Origin: Methanobacteriota archaeon
GTDB lineage: Archaea > Thermoplasmatota > Thermoplasmata > RBG-16-68-12
Assembly: GCA_005879045.1 (NCBI GenBank)
Contig: VBLV01000024.1
Span: forward strand, 1-5,701
Direction of reading: 5' to 3'
Length of the DNA stretch: 5,701 nt
Below, piece after piece: positions 1 through 5,392 of the stretch. Below the pieces are notes generated by a model that saw only the letters and a list, made by a program, of their open reading frames with translations, did not search any database and was not told the origin of the DNA. A program made the position numbers and the translations under genes. Within the stretch, counting starts at the first letter, position 1, and every line of letters starts with the position of its first letter.

Positions 1-621
1 GAACGGATGGGAGTCGTCGATCCCCGTGTCGATGACACCGACCTTCACGCCTGCCAGGTCGCCGATCGCGCCGGTCGTGGGATTAATTCCCAGGGACGGC
101 CAGACCGCGTTCGCCTTGATGAGCGGCACGGACACATCCATCGTCGGATAGTAGATCCAATCGGGCGTCACGGCCGCGACACCGGGTGCGTTCGCGAGGT
201 TGTTGAGGGAGTTCCCGTTCGTCTGGATCGCGACGCCGTTGAAGGAGAGGCTGTATTCACGCACGACCTGCGCCCAGGGTGCGTTCGAGCTGACCCATGC
301 CTGGAAGCTCGCGTGGCGCATGTGCAGATACGACGCGTAGAGCGCGACGTTCGCCGCGGCCAGATCGAGCTTGTGTCCATGGAGCGGCTCAGTGGCCGGG
401 TATCCGGCGATGCCGCCGGTGTACGTCGCCACGGGGCTGTCCGTGAACTCGACGATCGCGTACTGGTCCGGGGCGGGCGTATTTCCGTTCCCGCCGCCCG
501 GAGTCGCGCTCGCGATTCCCGTGAGCAGCGCTCCCAATACGAACATCATTCCGATTGTGATGGCACTTGCACCCACTCGATGCGCAGACGTAGCTTCGCC
601 TCCTCTGGTTGGCGAGCCCAC
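1..621 (-). CDS. Secreted subtilisin-like serine protease (S8 family), N-terminal part, cut by the left edge
   Basis: Reading the minus strand from a GTG at 621 gives 207 residues with no stop before the window edge. Residues about 17-39 are hydrophobic and end in an AxA-like site (IASA then TP), fitting a Sec signal peptide with basic residues before it. A Gly/Pro linker follows. Residues about 54-155 look like an inhibitor I9 propeptide: they begin YAIVEFTDSPVATYTGG and end NAPGVAAVTPDW. After it comes VKVGVIDTGIDDSHPF, the classic subtilase motif holding the catalytic Asp (Asp198 in this numbering). The catalytic His and Ser would lie beyond the left edge. The protein is expected to be exported, to cleave off its own propeptide, and to degrade extracellular proteins or peptides. 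The start is uncertain: an in-frame stop at 649-651 limits it, and GTG 576, ATG 549 and ATG 546 are alternatives. GTG 621 is preferred because it supplies a charged n-region. No good Shine-Dalgarno or TATA box was found for it. Confidence 0.88.
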   Translation of the reverse strand, partial: MGSPTRGGEATSAHRVGASAITIGMMFVLGALLTGIASATPGGGNGNTPAPDQYAIVEFTDSPVATYTGGIAGYPATEPLHGHKLDLAAANVALYASYLHMRHASFQAWVSSNAPWAQVVREYSLSFNGVAIQTNGNSLNNLANAPGVAAVTPDWIYYPTMDVSVPLIKANAVWPSLGINPTTGAIGDLAGVKVGVIDTGIDDSHPF

Positions 622-736
622 TAGAGATCGCCGGCGACGGGATGCGCGTCAGCCGCAAAAGCGTTGCGCCAAATCGAATGCAGAATTTCGTTCTTCCGCG
701 CGGTGATAACCAGCTCCTCCGACGGTTGGATGTGGG

Positions 737-741
737 AAAAA
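737..741 (-). terminator. Short T-run downstream of the resolvase gene, possible archaeal terminator
   Basis: On the minus strand a run of five T lies about 33 nt after the resolvase stop codon and before the protease gene, in a 152-nt spacer that otherwise shows nothing recognisable. Archaeal transcription often ends at such T-tracts without a hairpin. The run is short, so this is only suggestive. Confidence 0.3.
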
Positions 742-773
742 TCGTGACGCTAAATGGGCCGAGTGAGAACCGT

Positions 774-1298
774 CTAGGCCTCTCCCGTATCGTTGTCGAA
801 CACGCGATGGATTTCCACCGCGACCCCGGGAGCACCATAGTCTTTCGTCGCCCGCAAGTGGACGACTTGGCTGTCGTCCGCGAAGATTACGTATGTGAGC
901 GCGTCTAAAACTGAACGGCTGAGTTTGTCGAGGTCCGGCCTTTTGTCGGGCCAAACGCGCCTCGTCTTCGGCGCGGATTTCGGCTTGGGAATCCCAAAGT
1001 CGAGTACGATCCCCACGGGCCCTTCCCAAGGTTCCGCCGGTGCGAATCGTTGAGCGACGTCTGCAACGAGGCGACGCCATGATCCGAGACCCTTCGCGGT
1101 CGACGTGATGACGGGTTTGCCATTCACCAGCCACGACCGATGGGATCCTTGGGCGATCGGGAGACCGTGAACCTGGAATCGGATGACCCCGCTGTTCCGC
1201 ATCGAGCGGGATTCCGACAGAACGACGTCCTCGGGTCTCTTTGCAGCCGCGTGGATAGAGGGGACGTCGGAATGCTTTCGCGTACGCTGGACTTTCAT
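774..1298 (-). CDS. RusA-family Holliday-junction resolvase (crossover junction endodeoxyribonuclease)
   Basis: This 174-residue protein carries the RusA core. It opens with a strand like FQVHGLPIAQGSHRSW (residues 41-56, matching the usual PG.P..KGRPR start) and continues through VGIVLDFGIPKPKS. The acidic signature is KRPDLDKLSRSVLDAL (119-134) followed by ADDSQV (140-145), and it closes with the strand YGAPGVAVEI. Asp122, Asp124 and one of Asp141/Asp142 correspond to the three metal-binding aspartates of the family, so the active site appears intact. RusA enzymes are dimers that cut four-way DNA junctions symmetrically. The ATG at 1298 has a GAGG 8 nt upstream and is the better start by ribosome-binding site. 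ATG 1202 would give a 142-residue protein closer to usual family length, but has no such signal. The first 32 residues are basic and unlike the family. RusA is mainly known from phages and bacteria, so its presence beside archaeal genes suggests transfer or an old mobile element. No integrase or phage gene is visible nearby. Confidence 0.9.
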   Translation of the reverse strand: MKVQRTRKHSDVPSIHAAAKRPEDVVLSESRSMRNSGVIRFQVHGLPIAQGSHRSWLVNGKPVITSTAKGLGSWRRLVADVAQRFAPAEPWEGPVGIVLDFGIPKPKSAPKTRRVWPDKRPDLDKLSRSVLDALTYVIFADDSQVVHLRATKDYGAPGVAVEIHRVFDNDTGEA

Positions 1299-1320
1299 GC
1301 TCCCATCCTCAGATTCCGAG

Positions 1321-1348
1321 GTCGGCGGTCGTCCGACGCCGAGCCGAC
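1321..1348. repeat. Imperfect inverted repeat upstream of the RusA-type gene
   Basis: GTCGGC at 1321-1326 is mirrored by GCCGAC at 1343-1348, with a smaller GTCG/CGAC pairing inside the loop. It ends 22 nt before the resolvase start codon, so it could be a leader hairpin or an operator. In GC-rich DNA a 6-bp stem is common by chance. Confidence 0.3.
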
Positions 1349-1418
1349 AAGGTTGCGGCTTCTCTTAACATTTGTCCCGGGCTTCGGCCGTCAGACTAGG
1401 AGGGACTTCTATTTAGAA

Positions 1419-1436
1419 TCTCCTCGAGGTCGGAGA
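1419..1436 (-). terminator. Small hairpin just after the ACT gene stop codon
   Basis: TCTCC (1419-1423) and GGAGA (1432-1436) pair around an 8-base loop, starting 2 nt beyond the ACT gene stop codon. No T-run follows, only the AT-richer TTCTAAATAG on the minus strand. A terminator role is weakly supported. Confidence 0.22.
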
Positions 1437-1438
1437 AA

Positions 1439-1795
1439 CTACTTGATCGCGCTCTTGGCGCGCTCGGTGTCGTCCACGACCAGGGCGATTTCGGTCCGCC
1501 CGTTCTTCGATCCCAAGATGTAGATGGATTGCACGTTGATCCCCGCTCGCGCGAGCCGCCTCGCGACCTTCGCCAGTTCCCCCGGCCGGTCCAGAAGCTC
1601 GAGGTTCAGGATGTCGCTCAGATCATACTTCAGGCCCGCATTCGTCAAGGCCTTCTGCGTCGTCTGCACGTCCGACGTGACGACGCGAAGGAACGATGCG
1701 TCGTGTTTCGATTCGCTCGCGATCGCCCGGATGTTGACGGCGCCGTTCGACAGGGCCTCCGTGACCCGAGCCAACTCACCGGGTTTGTCGGCCAC
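1439..1795 (-). CDS. Tandem ACT-domain protein, probable amino-acid-binding regulator
   Basis: The 118-residue product contains two ACT domains. The first begins ADKPGELARVTEALS (residues 2-16) and runs to about 55. The second begins LNLELLDRPGELAKVARRL (63-81) and ends at the C-terminus with ALVVDDTERAKSAIK. Each has the PGEL turn after strand 1 that typically forms the ligand site. Stand-alone ACT-ACT proteins in archaea are thought to sense amino acids; the ligand here is unknown. The only in-frame start is GTG at 1795, with AAGGAG 12 nt and AAGG 5 nt upstream. That start removes the first beta strand of ACT domain 1. The codons just upstream (in-frame stop at 1859-1861) read TKEFKVYVADKPGEL, which is what a normal ACT start should look like, yet have no start codon. 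The start may therefore be wrong or the gene may carry a one-base frameshift. It lies 95 nt downstream of aspS in the same direction and could be co-transcribed with it. Confidence 0.85.
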   Translation of the reverse strand: MADKPGELARVTEALSNGAVNIRAIASESKHDASFLRVVTSDVQTTQKALTNAGLKYDLSDILNLELLDRPGELAKVARRLARAGINVQSIYILGSKNGRTEIALVVDDTERAKSAIK

Positions 1796-1890
1796 ATAAA
1801 CCTTGAACTCCTTCGTTTCACTCCCCCCTCGTCCTCGACGCAGGAATCGGCGGGGCCGCTACAAAAGGATTCCTCACCGCCCGTGCGCGG

Positions 1891-3201
1891 TTACGGCACG
1901 AGCCGGACCCGATCCCGCGGGAACAGGATGGCCTCCCGGATGTTCGGGAGGTCGAGGAGTTTCTGCACGAACCGATCGAGCCCGAATCCCCAGCCGCCGT
2001 GCGGCGGCATCCCGTATCGGAACGCCTTCAGGTAGAACTCGAAGTTCTCCGGGTTCAGGCCCTTCTCCTTCATCCGCGCCAAGAGCACGTCGTATCGATG
2101 CTCTCGCTGTCCTCCGGAGGCCATCTCGTCTCCCTTGTACTCGAGGTCGAACGAAAACGAGTAGTCGGGTTCGTCGGTCTTGGCCATCACGTAGAACGGC
2201 TTGATGGCCGTCGGGTATTCGGTCACGAAGTAGAGTTCCCGGCCCTCGCGGCCCATCTCCTGCCCGAGGATCTTCTCCCCCTCCGTGTCGATGTCGTCCC
2301 CATCGCGGAGGCGCTTCCCGCGGCCCCGGAGGATTTCGAGCGCCTCCGGATAGGGGATTCGTTTCAGGGGCAGTGCCGGCCGTTTCGGGTCCACGTTCAG
2401 GAGGGCGAGCTCCGACTTGCACTCGGCGCGCACGCGGTCGATCGCGGCGTCGACCGCGCCTTCGAGGAGCGGGAAGACGTCTTCCTGCCGCTCGATCCAG
2501 GAGACCTCCCCGTCGAACGACGTGAACTCCGTCACATGTCTCACCGTGTCGGAAGGTTCCGCGCGAAACGCCGGAGCGATCTCGTACACGCGGTCAAGGC
2601 CCGTGGACATGAGCATCTGCTTGTACAGCTGGGGGCTCTGGCTCAGAAACGCGCGGCGTCCGAAGTACGTCGTCTCGAATAGGGTCGCCCCTCCCTCGGC
2701 GCCGGCACCCGCGAGTTTGGGAGTCTGGACCTCGAGGAACCCTTGACGGTCCAGGTGTGAACGGAAGGCCCCCGCGACGACGGACCGAACGCGAAAGATG
2801 GCGCGGCGCTCCGGTTTCCGCAGGTCGAGCACGCGGTTGTCGAATCGGGTGTCCATGTCCGCGCCGACCTTGTCCGCGATCGGGAGGGGGAGTGGCGCGG
2901 CCGCTGGGCTGAGGACCTCAAGCGCCGTCGCAACGAGTTCCCATCCGTTTCGCACCTGGGGATTGGGCTCGATCCGCCCGCGCACGGCGACGACGCTCTC
3001 CCGGACCACCTTCGATGCTCGGCTGAAGAGATCCGGATCGGCCTTCTTCTTGATCGTCGCCTGGAATGTACCGTCCCGCTGGCGCACGATGAGGAACGCG
3101 ATGCCTCCGAGATTTCGAAGGTCTTCGACCCAGCCCGCCATGGACGCGTCCCTGCCGTGGTCGGCCGGTGTAATCGTCGAGAAGGACCGGAACGGGGCCA
3201 A
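1891..3201 (-). CDS. aspS: Aspartyl-tRNA synthetase, archaeal type
   Basis: This class IIb synthetase charges tRNA with aspartate in the cytoplasm. From the TTG at 3201 it is 436 residues, the usual archaeal length. The anticodon-binding OB fold is residues about 15-100, with AGWVEDLRNLGGIAFLIVR at 22-40. The catalytic core shows motif 1 (FLEVQTPKL, 155-163), QSPQLYKQ (188-195), motif 2 (FRAEPSDTVRHVTEF, 212-226) and motif 3 (GFGLDRF, 405-411), closing with NIREAILFPRDRVRLVP. The bacterial GAD insertion is absent. TTG 3201 is chosen for two reasons: its N-terminus aligns without gaps to my recollection of the thermococcal enzyme (GW at 23-24 in both), and a TATA-like box lies about 27 nt upstream, as for a leaderless mRNA. 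The longer alternative, GTG 3264, adds 21 residues not seen in the family. Many archaeal AspRS enzymes are non-discriminating and also charge tRNA-Asn for the GatCAB route; whether this one does cannot be settled here. Confidence 0.96.
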   Translation of the reverse strand: MAPFRSFSTITPADHGRDASMAGWVEDLRNLGGIAFLIVRQRDGTFQATIKKKADPDLFSRASKVVRESVVAVRGRIEPNPQVRNGWELVATALEVLSPAAAPLPLPIADKVGADMDTRFDNRVLDLRKPERRAIFRVRSVVAGAFRSHLDRQGFLEVQTPKLAGAGAEGGATLFETTYFGRRAFLSQSPQLYKQMLMSTGLDRVYEIAPAFRAEPSDTVRHVTEFTSFDGEVSWIERQEDVFPLLEGAVDAAIDRVRAECKSELALLNVDPKRPALPLKRIPYPEALEILRGRGKRLRDGDDIDTEGEKILGQEMGREGRELYFVTEYPTAIKPFYVMAKTDEPDYSFSFDLEYKGDEMASGGQREHRYDVLLARMKEKGLNPENFEFYLKAFRYGMPPHGGWGFGLDRFVQKLLDLPNIREAILFPRDRVRLVP

Positions 3202-3224
3202 GCGCGCGGAGAATGAACCGCGGG

Positions 3225-3230
3225 AATAAA
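3225..3230 (-). promoter_or_regulatory. TATA-like box for aspS
   Basis: The minus strand reads CTTTATTC here, the only AT-rich patch in the 70-nt gap between mscS and aspS. Its centre is about 26-27 nt upstream of the TTG at 3201, the standard archaeal TATA-to-start spacing for a leaderless transcript. The match to the consensus is modest. Confidence 0.45.
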
Positions 3231-3271
3231 GATTGCACGGATGGCCTGGATGCCGGCGAAGCACGAGCCGA

Positions 3272-4288
3272 CTACCGAACGACGCTGAGCTTCTTCTCCT
3301 CGGGCGGGACCATCTGCATGTGAGGGTACGCGAATTCGACGCGGGGCTCGTTCGCGAATTTCTCGAGGACGCGCTTCACGAGCCGGGTCCGATATCCTCC
3401 TTTGGCGAACACGGGGCAGAAATAGACGAGCGTCAGGTCGACCGAGGAATCCTTCAGGCCCCAGCCTACCCGCGGCTCTTCGGCCATGTAGTCCGCGAGG
3501 TCGGCGAATTCGTACTTGGCCCGCAGCTGGCTGCGGTTCTCTCGCATCATCGGGCCGACGACGTCTTCCGCGGCTTCCAAAATCATCTTCTCCGCGATCT
3601 TGTGGTCGCTCTCGTACGTCACGCTCACCGTGAGCTGGTCCCAGACGAACGGGGTGTCCTTCGTGTAGTTGAACACGTTCCCCTTCAGGATCTGGCTGTT
3701 CGGGATCGTGACGTAGCGGCCCGTGAAGCTGTCCCCGTACAGCAAGCCACCGAACTCGCGGAGCGTCGTGTTCATCGGCGTGATCTCGACGACGTACCCT
3801 TTCGACTGGTTCATCTCGATCCGGTCGCCGAGTTTGTACAGGCCCATCGTCACCAGGACGACCCATCCGACGATGTTCAGGAGCGGCTCCTGCATGACGT
3901 AGATCAACGCGGCGGACACGAACGCGGTCCCCAGGAGGCCGAACTCCTGGCCGCCGCCTCCTAGGAGGACGAACAGGACGAGGATGAAGGCGGTCCCCCA
4001 GACGACGTAGGAGACGATCTGGAAGTGGGCGAAGATGTCCGCCTCGTATCGCACGTGGCTGCGGAGGGCGGCGCGGAACACGGGACGGAGGACCTCGAGG
4101 AGGGCCTTCGTCGCCACGAGGATCGGGATGATGTAGATCCACGGTCCCATGGCGCTTAGATTCACGCTGGCGACGGGCAATCCCGGGATCGCGACGACCC
4201 CGCCGAGGACAAAGATCCCGAGCAGGATGACGAGCGTGATGCCGACCCAGAGGAGGGCTCGCGCTTGACGCCAGGCCGCGACCTTCAC
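3272..4288 (-). CDS. MscS-family mechanosensitive ion channel
   Basis: This 338-residue membrane protein should open under membrane tension to release solutes during osmotic downshock. Hydrophobic segments lie at about 11-35, 48-66 and 89-110. They are followed by the pore-lining region (about 117-150), which starts at the small-residue stretch GLLGTAFVSAALIYVMQEP. Cytoplasmic MscS hallmarks follow: YKLGDRIEMNQSKGYVVEI (151-169), NTTLREF, and VTIPNSQILKGNVFNYTK (193-210). The rest is the mixed alpha/beta vestibule domain, ending in a charged tail. The family assignment is firm; a specific subtype is not. A GTG at 4288 is the start. No ribosome-binding site precedes it, but a TATA-like box sits about 27 nt upstream, so the mRNA is probably leaderless. 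aspS follows 70 nt downstream in the same direction. A tetraglycine (110-113) sits between the third hydrophobic segment and the pore helix and is encoded by a palindrome-rich stretch. Confidence 0.94.
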   Translation of the reverse strand: MKVAAWRQARALLWVGITLVILLGIFVLGGVVAIPGLPVASVNLSAMGPWIYIIPILVATKALLEVLRPVFRAALRSHVRYEADIFAHFQIVSYVVWGTAFILVLFVLLGGGGQEFGLLGTAFVSAALIYVMQEPLLNIVGWVVLVTMGLYKLGDRIEMNQSKGYVVEITPMNTTLREFGGLLYGDSFTGRYVTIPNSQILKGNVFNYTKDTPFVWDQLTVSVTYESDHKIAEKMILEAAEDVVGPMMRENRSQLRAKYEFADLADYMAEEPRVGWGLKDSSVDLTLVYFCPVFAKGGYRTRLVKRVLEKFANEPRVEFAYPHMQMVPPEEKKLSVVR

Positions 4289-4311
4289 AGATGGAGCGAG
4301 CGCGGGCCGCG

Positions 4312-4319
4312 TTATTTAA
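4312..4319. promoter_or_regulatory. AT-rich box between divergent genes, TATA element of mscS and possibly of the ABC operon
   Basis: TTATTTAA stands out in a very GC-rich 129-nt divergent intergenic region. On the minus strand it reads TTAAATAA, centred about 27 nt from the mscS GTG (4288), which fits a leaderless promoter. On the plus strand it is the only AT-rich candidate upstream of the ABC ATPase. Used in that direction it would place transcription start near 4342 and leave a leader of roughly 76 nt. The plus-strand role is inference. Confidence 0.55.
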
Positions 4320-4417
4320 TGACGGTGCCAAGGTTATCACGGCTGAAAGGCGCCGCGGCCGCCGGGCCATGAAAGTCAACGCGACGGCTTCGCGCGGACG
4401 AGGAGACCGAAAACTCC

Positions 4418-5392
4418 ATGGCACCGCGCGATGTCCGTGCCGCGCGGGAGGCGGGCGTGGGCGAGCACGTGATCGAGGTCCGCGGCCTCGTGAAGCGGTA
4501 TCCGGACATCACGGCCGTCGACGGCATCGACTTCAACGTCAACCGAGGGGAGGTGTTCTCCCTGCTCGGCCCGAACGGCGCGGGTAAGACGACCACCGTC
4601 GAGATCCTGGAAGGCCTCCGCGACCCGACCGCGGGAGAGGCCCGCGTCCTCGGAGAAGACGTCCGCTCCGGGTATCGTCGGATCCGGGAGCGGGTCGGGG
4701 TCCTGCCCCAGGATTTCGAGCCGTTCGACCGCCTGCGTCCCCGCGAGGCTGTGGCATACTGGGCGCATCTCTTCGACCACGCGGTTTCGGAGGCCGATGT
4801 GGCGAACATCATCGAGACGGTCGGGCTGGCGGACCGCGCGAGTACGTTCGCACTGAACCTTTCCGGTGGTGAGAAGCGGCGCCTCGGCATCGCGATGGCG
4901 CTCGTCGGCCAGCCGGAACTCCTCTTCCTCGATGAGCCGACGACGGGCCTGGATCCGGGCGCCCGGCGGGAACTCTGGACGCTGATTGGAGACCTCAAGC
5001 GGAAGGGCCGGACCATCCTCCTCACCACGCACTATCTCGACGAGGCGGAGCAGCTCGCGGACGACGTCGCGATCTTGAACCACGGCAAGATCGTGGCCCA
5101 CGGCAGTCCGCCCGCCCTCATCTCCCAGTTCGGAGGCGGCACGACGATCGTCCTCGCGGGTGCGGGACGCGAAGGGTACGAAGCGCTCCCCTCCCGGGGA
5201 ATCGCCGCGGAGCTGCATGGCGTGGACGTCCTCGTGCACGTGCCGATGGCAAGCCAAGTCCGGCCCATGCTCGCGAAACTTGCTTCGATCGAGATGCCCT
5301 TGACGGAGATCTATACGAAGCGGTCGACTCTCGAGGATGTCTTCCTCAAGCTGGTCGGCGCCCGGATGGAAGAAGGGGTCCTGGCCGCATGA
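4418..5392 (+). CDS. ABC transporter ATP-binding protein, DrrA/NatA-type exporter ATPase
   Basis: The 324-residue product is a complete nucleotide-binding subunit. In ATG 4418 numbering it shows Walker A GPNGAGKTTT (51-60), a Q-loop LPQDFEPF (Gln98), the signature LSGGEKRRLG (148-157), Walker B LLFLDEPTTGLD (168-179) and the switch His205 in LLTTHYLDEAEQLADD. The last 80 or so residues, ending TEIYTKRSTLEDVFLKLVG, match the C-terminal extension (DUF4162-like) of ATPases that drive ABC-2 exporters for drugs, sodium or lipid-like substrates. The substrate cannot be predicted. Two starts are plausible. ATG 4418 has GAGGAG 12 nt upstream. GTG 4457 has GGGAGG 5 nt upstream and begins MGEHVIEVRGLVKRY, closer to how family members usually begin. 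The gene overlaps the permease by the ATGA at 5389-5392, so the two are translationally coupled. Confidence 0.96.
   Translation: MAPRDVRAAREAGVGEHVIEVRGLVKRYPDITAVDGIDFNVNRGEVFSLLGPNGAGKTTTVEILEGLRDPTAGEARVLGEDVRSGYRRIRERVGVLPQDFEPFDRLRPREAVAYWAHLFDHAVSEADVANIIETVGLADRASTFALNLSGGEKRRLGIAMALVGQPELLFLDEPTTGLDPGARRELWTLIGDLKRKGRTILLTTHYLDEAEQLADDVAILNHGKIVAHGSPPALISQFGGGTTIVLAGAGREGYEALPSRGIAAELHGVDVLVHVPMASQVRPMLAKLASIEMPLTEIYTKRSTLEDVFLKLVGARMEEGVLAA
4446..4451 (+). promoter_or_regulatory. Shine-Dalgarno sequence favouring the GTG 4457 start
   Basis: GGGAGG ends 5 nt before GTG 4457, which is in frame 13 codons inside the longer ATPase reading. Its spacing is better than that of the GAGGAG at 4400-4405, which lies 12 nt before ATG 4418. 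It could be a chance match in Gly/Glu codons. Confidence 0.4.

Noticed and set aside
7..624. A 205-codon plus-strand open frame at the left edge
   Set aside because: It is the antisense shadow of the protease N-terminus, whose signal peptide, I9 propeptide and DTG motif read cleanly on the minus strand.
622..773. Spacer between the resolvase and protease genes considered for a tRNA or small RNA gene
   Set aside because: No cloverleaf, T-loop or conserved tRNA boxes could be found on either strand; only a short T-run stands out.
649..1134. A 161-codon minus-strand frame overlapping the resolvase
   Set aside because: It is out of frame with the RusA motifs, rich in Arg/Gly, and resembles nothing known.
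774..1795. Resolvase plus ACT-domain gene considered as a two-gene mobile or defence module
   Set aside because: The pair is separated by about 140 nt, the ACT protein looks metabolic, and no other defence or mobility gene is nearby. Co-orientation alone is not enough.
1999..3964. Long plus-strand open frames opposite aspS and mscS (1999-2682 and 3233-3964)
   Set aside because: They are antisense shadows with strongly biased composition (many Arg, Val, Glu, His) and no recognisable domain. The minus-strand frames have full sets of family motifs.
2643..4424. A 593-codon open frame on the minus strand across mscS and the start of aspS
   Set aside because: It is a shadow frame. The product is extremely Arg/Pro-rich and low in complexity, and it overlaps two clearly recognised proteins in another frame. 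Long spurious frames are expected in GC-rich DNA.
4312..5257. Minus-strand open frames opposite the ABC ATPase
   Set aside because: They lie antisense to a complete set of Walker A, signature, Walker B and switch-His motifs, and have no domain features of their own.
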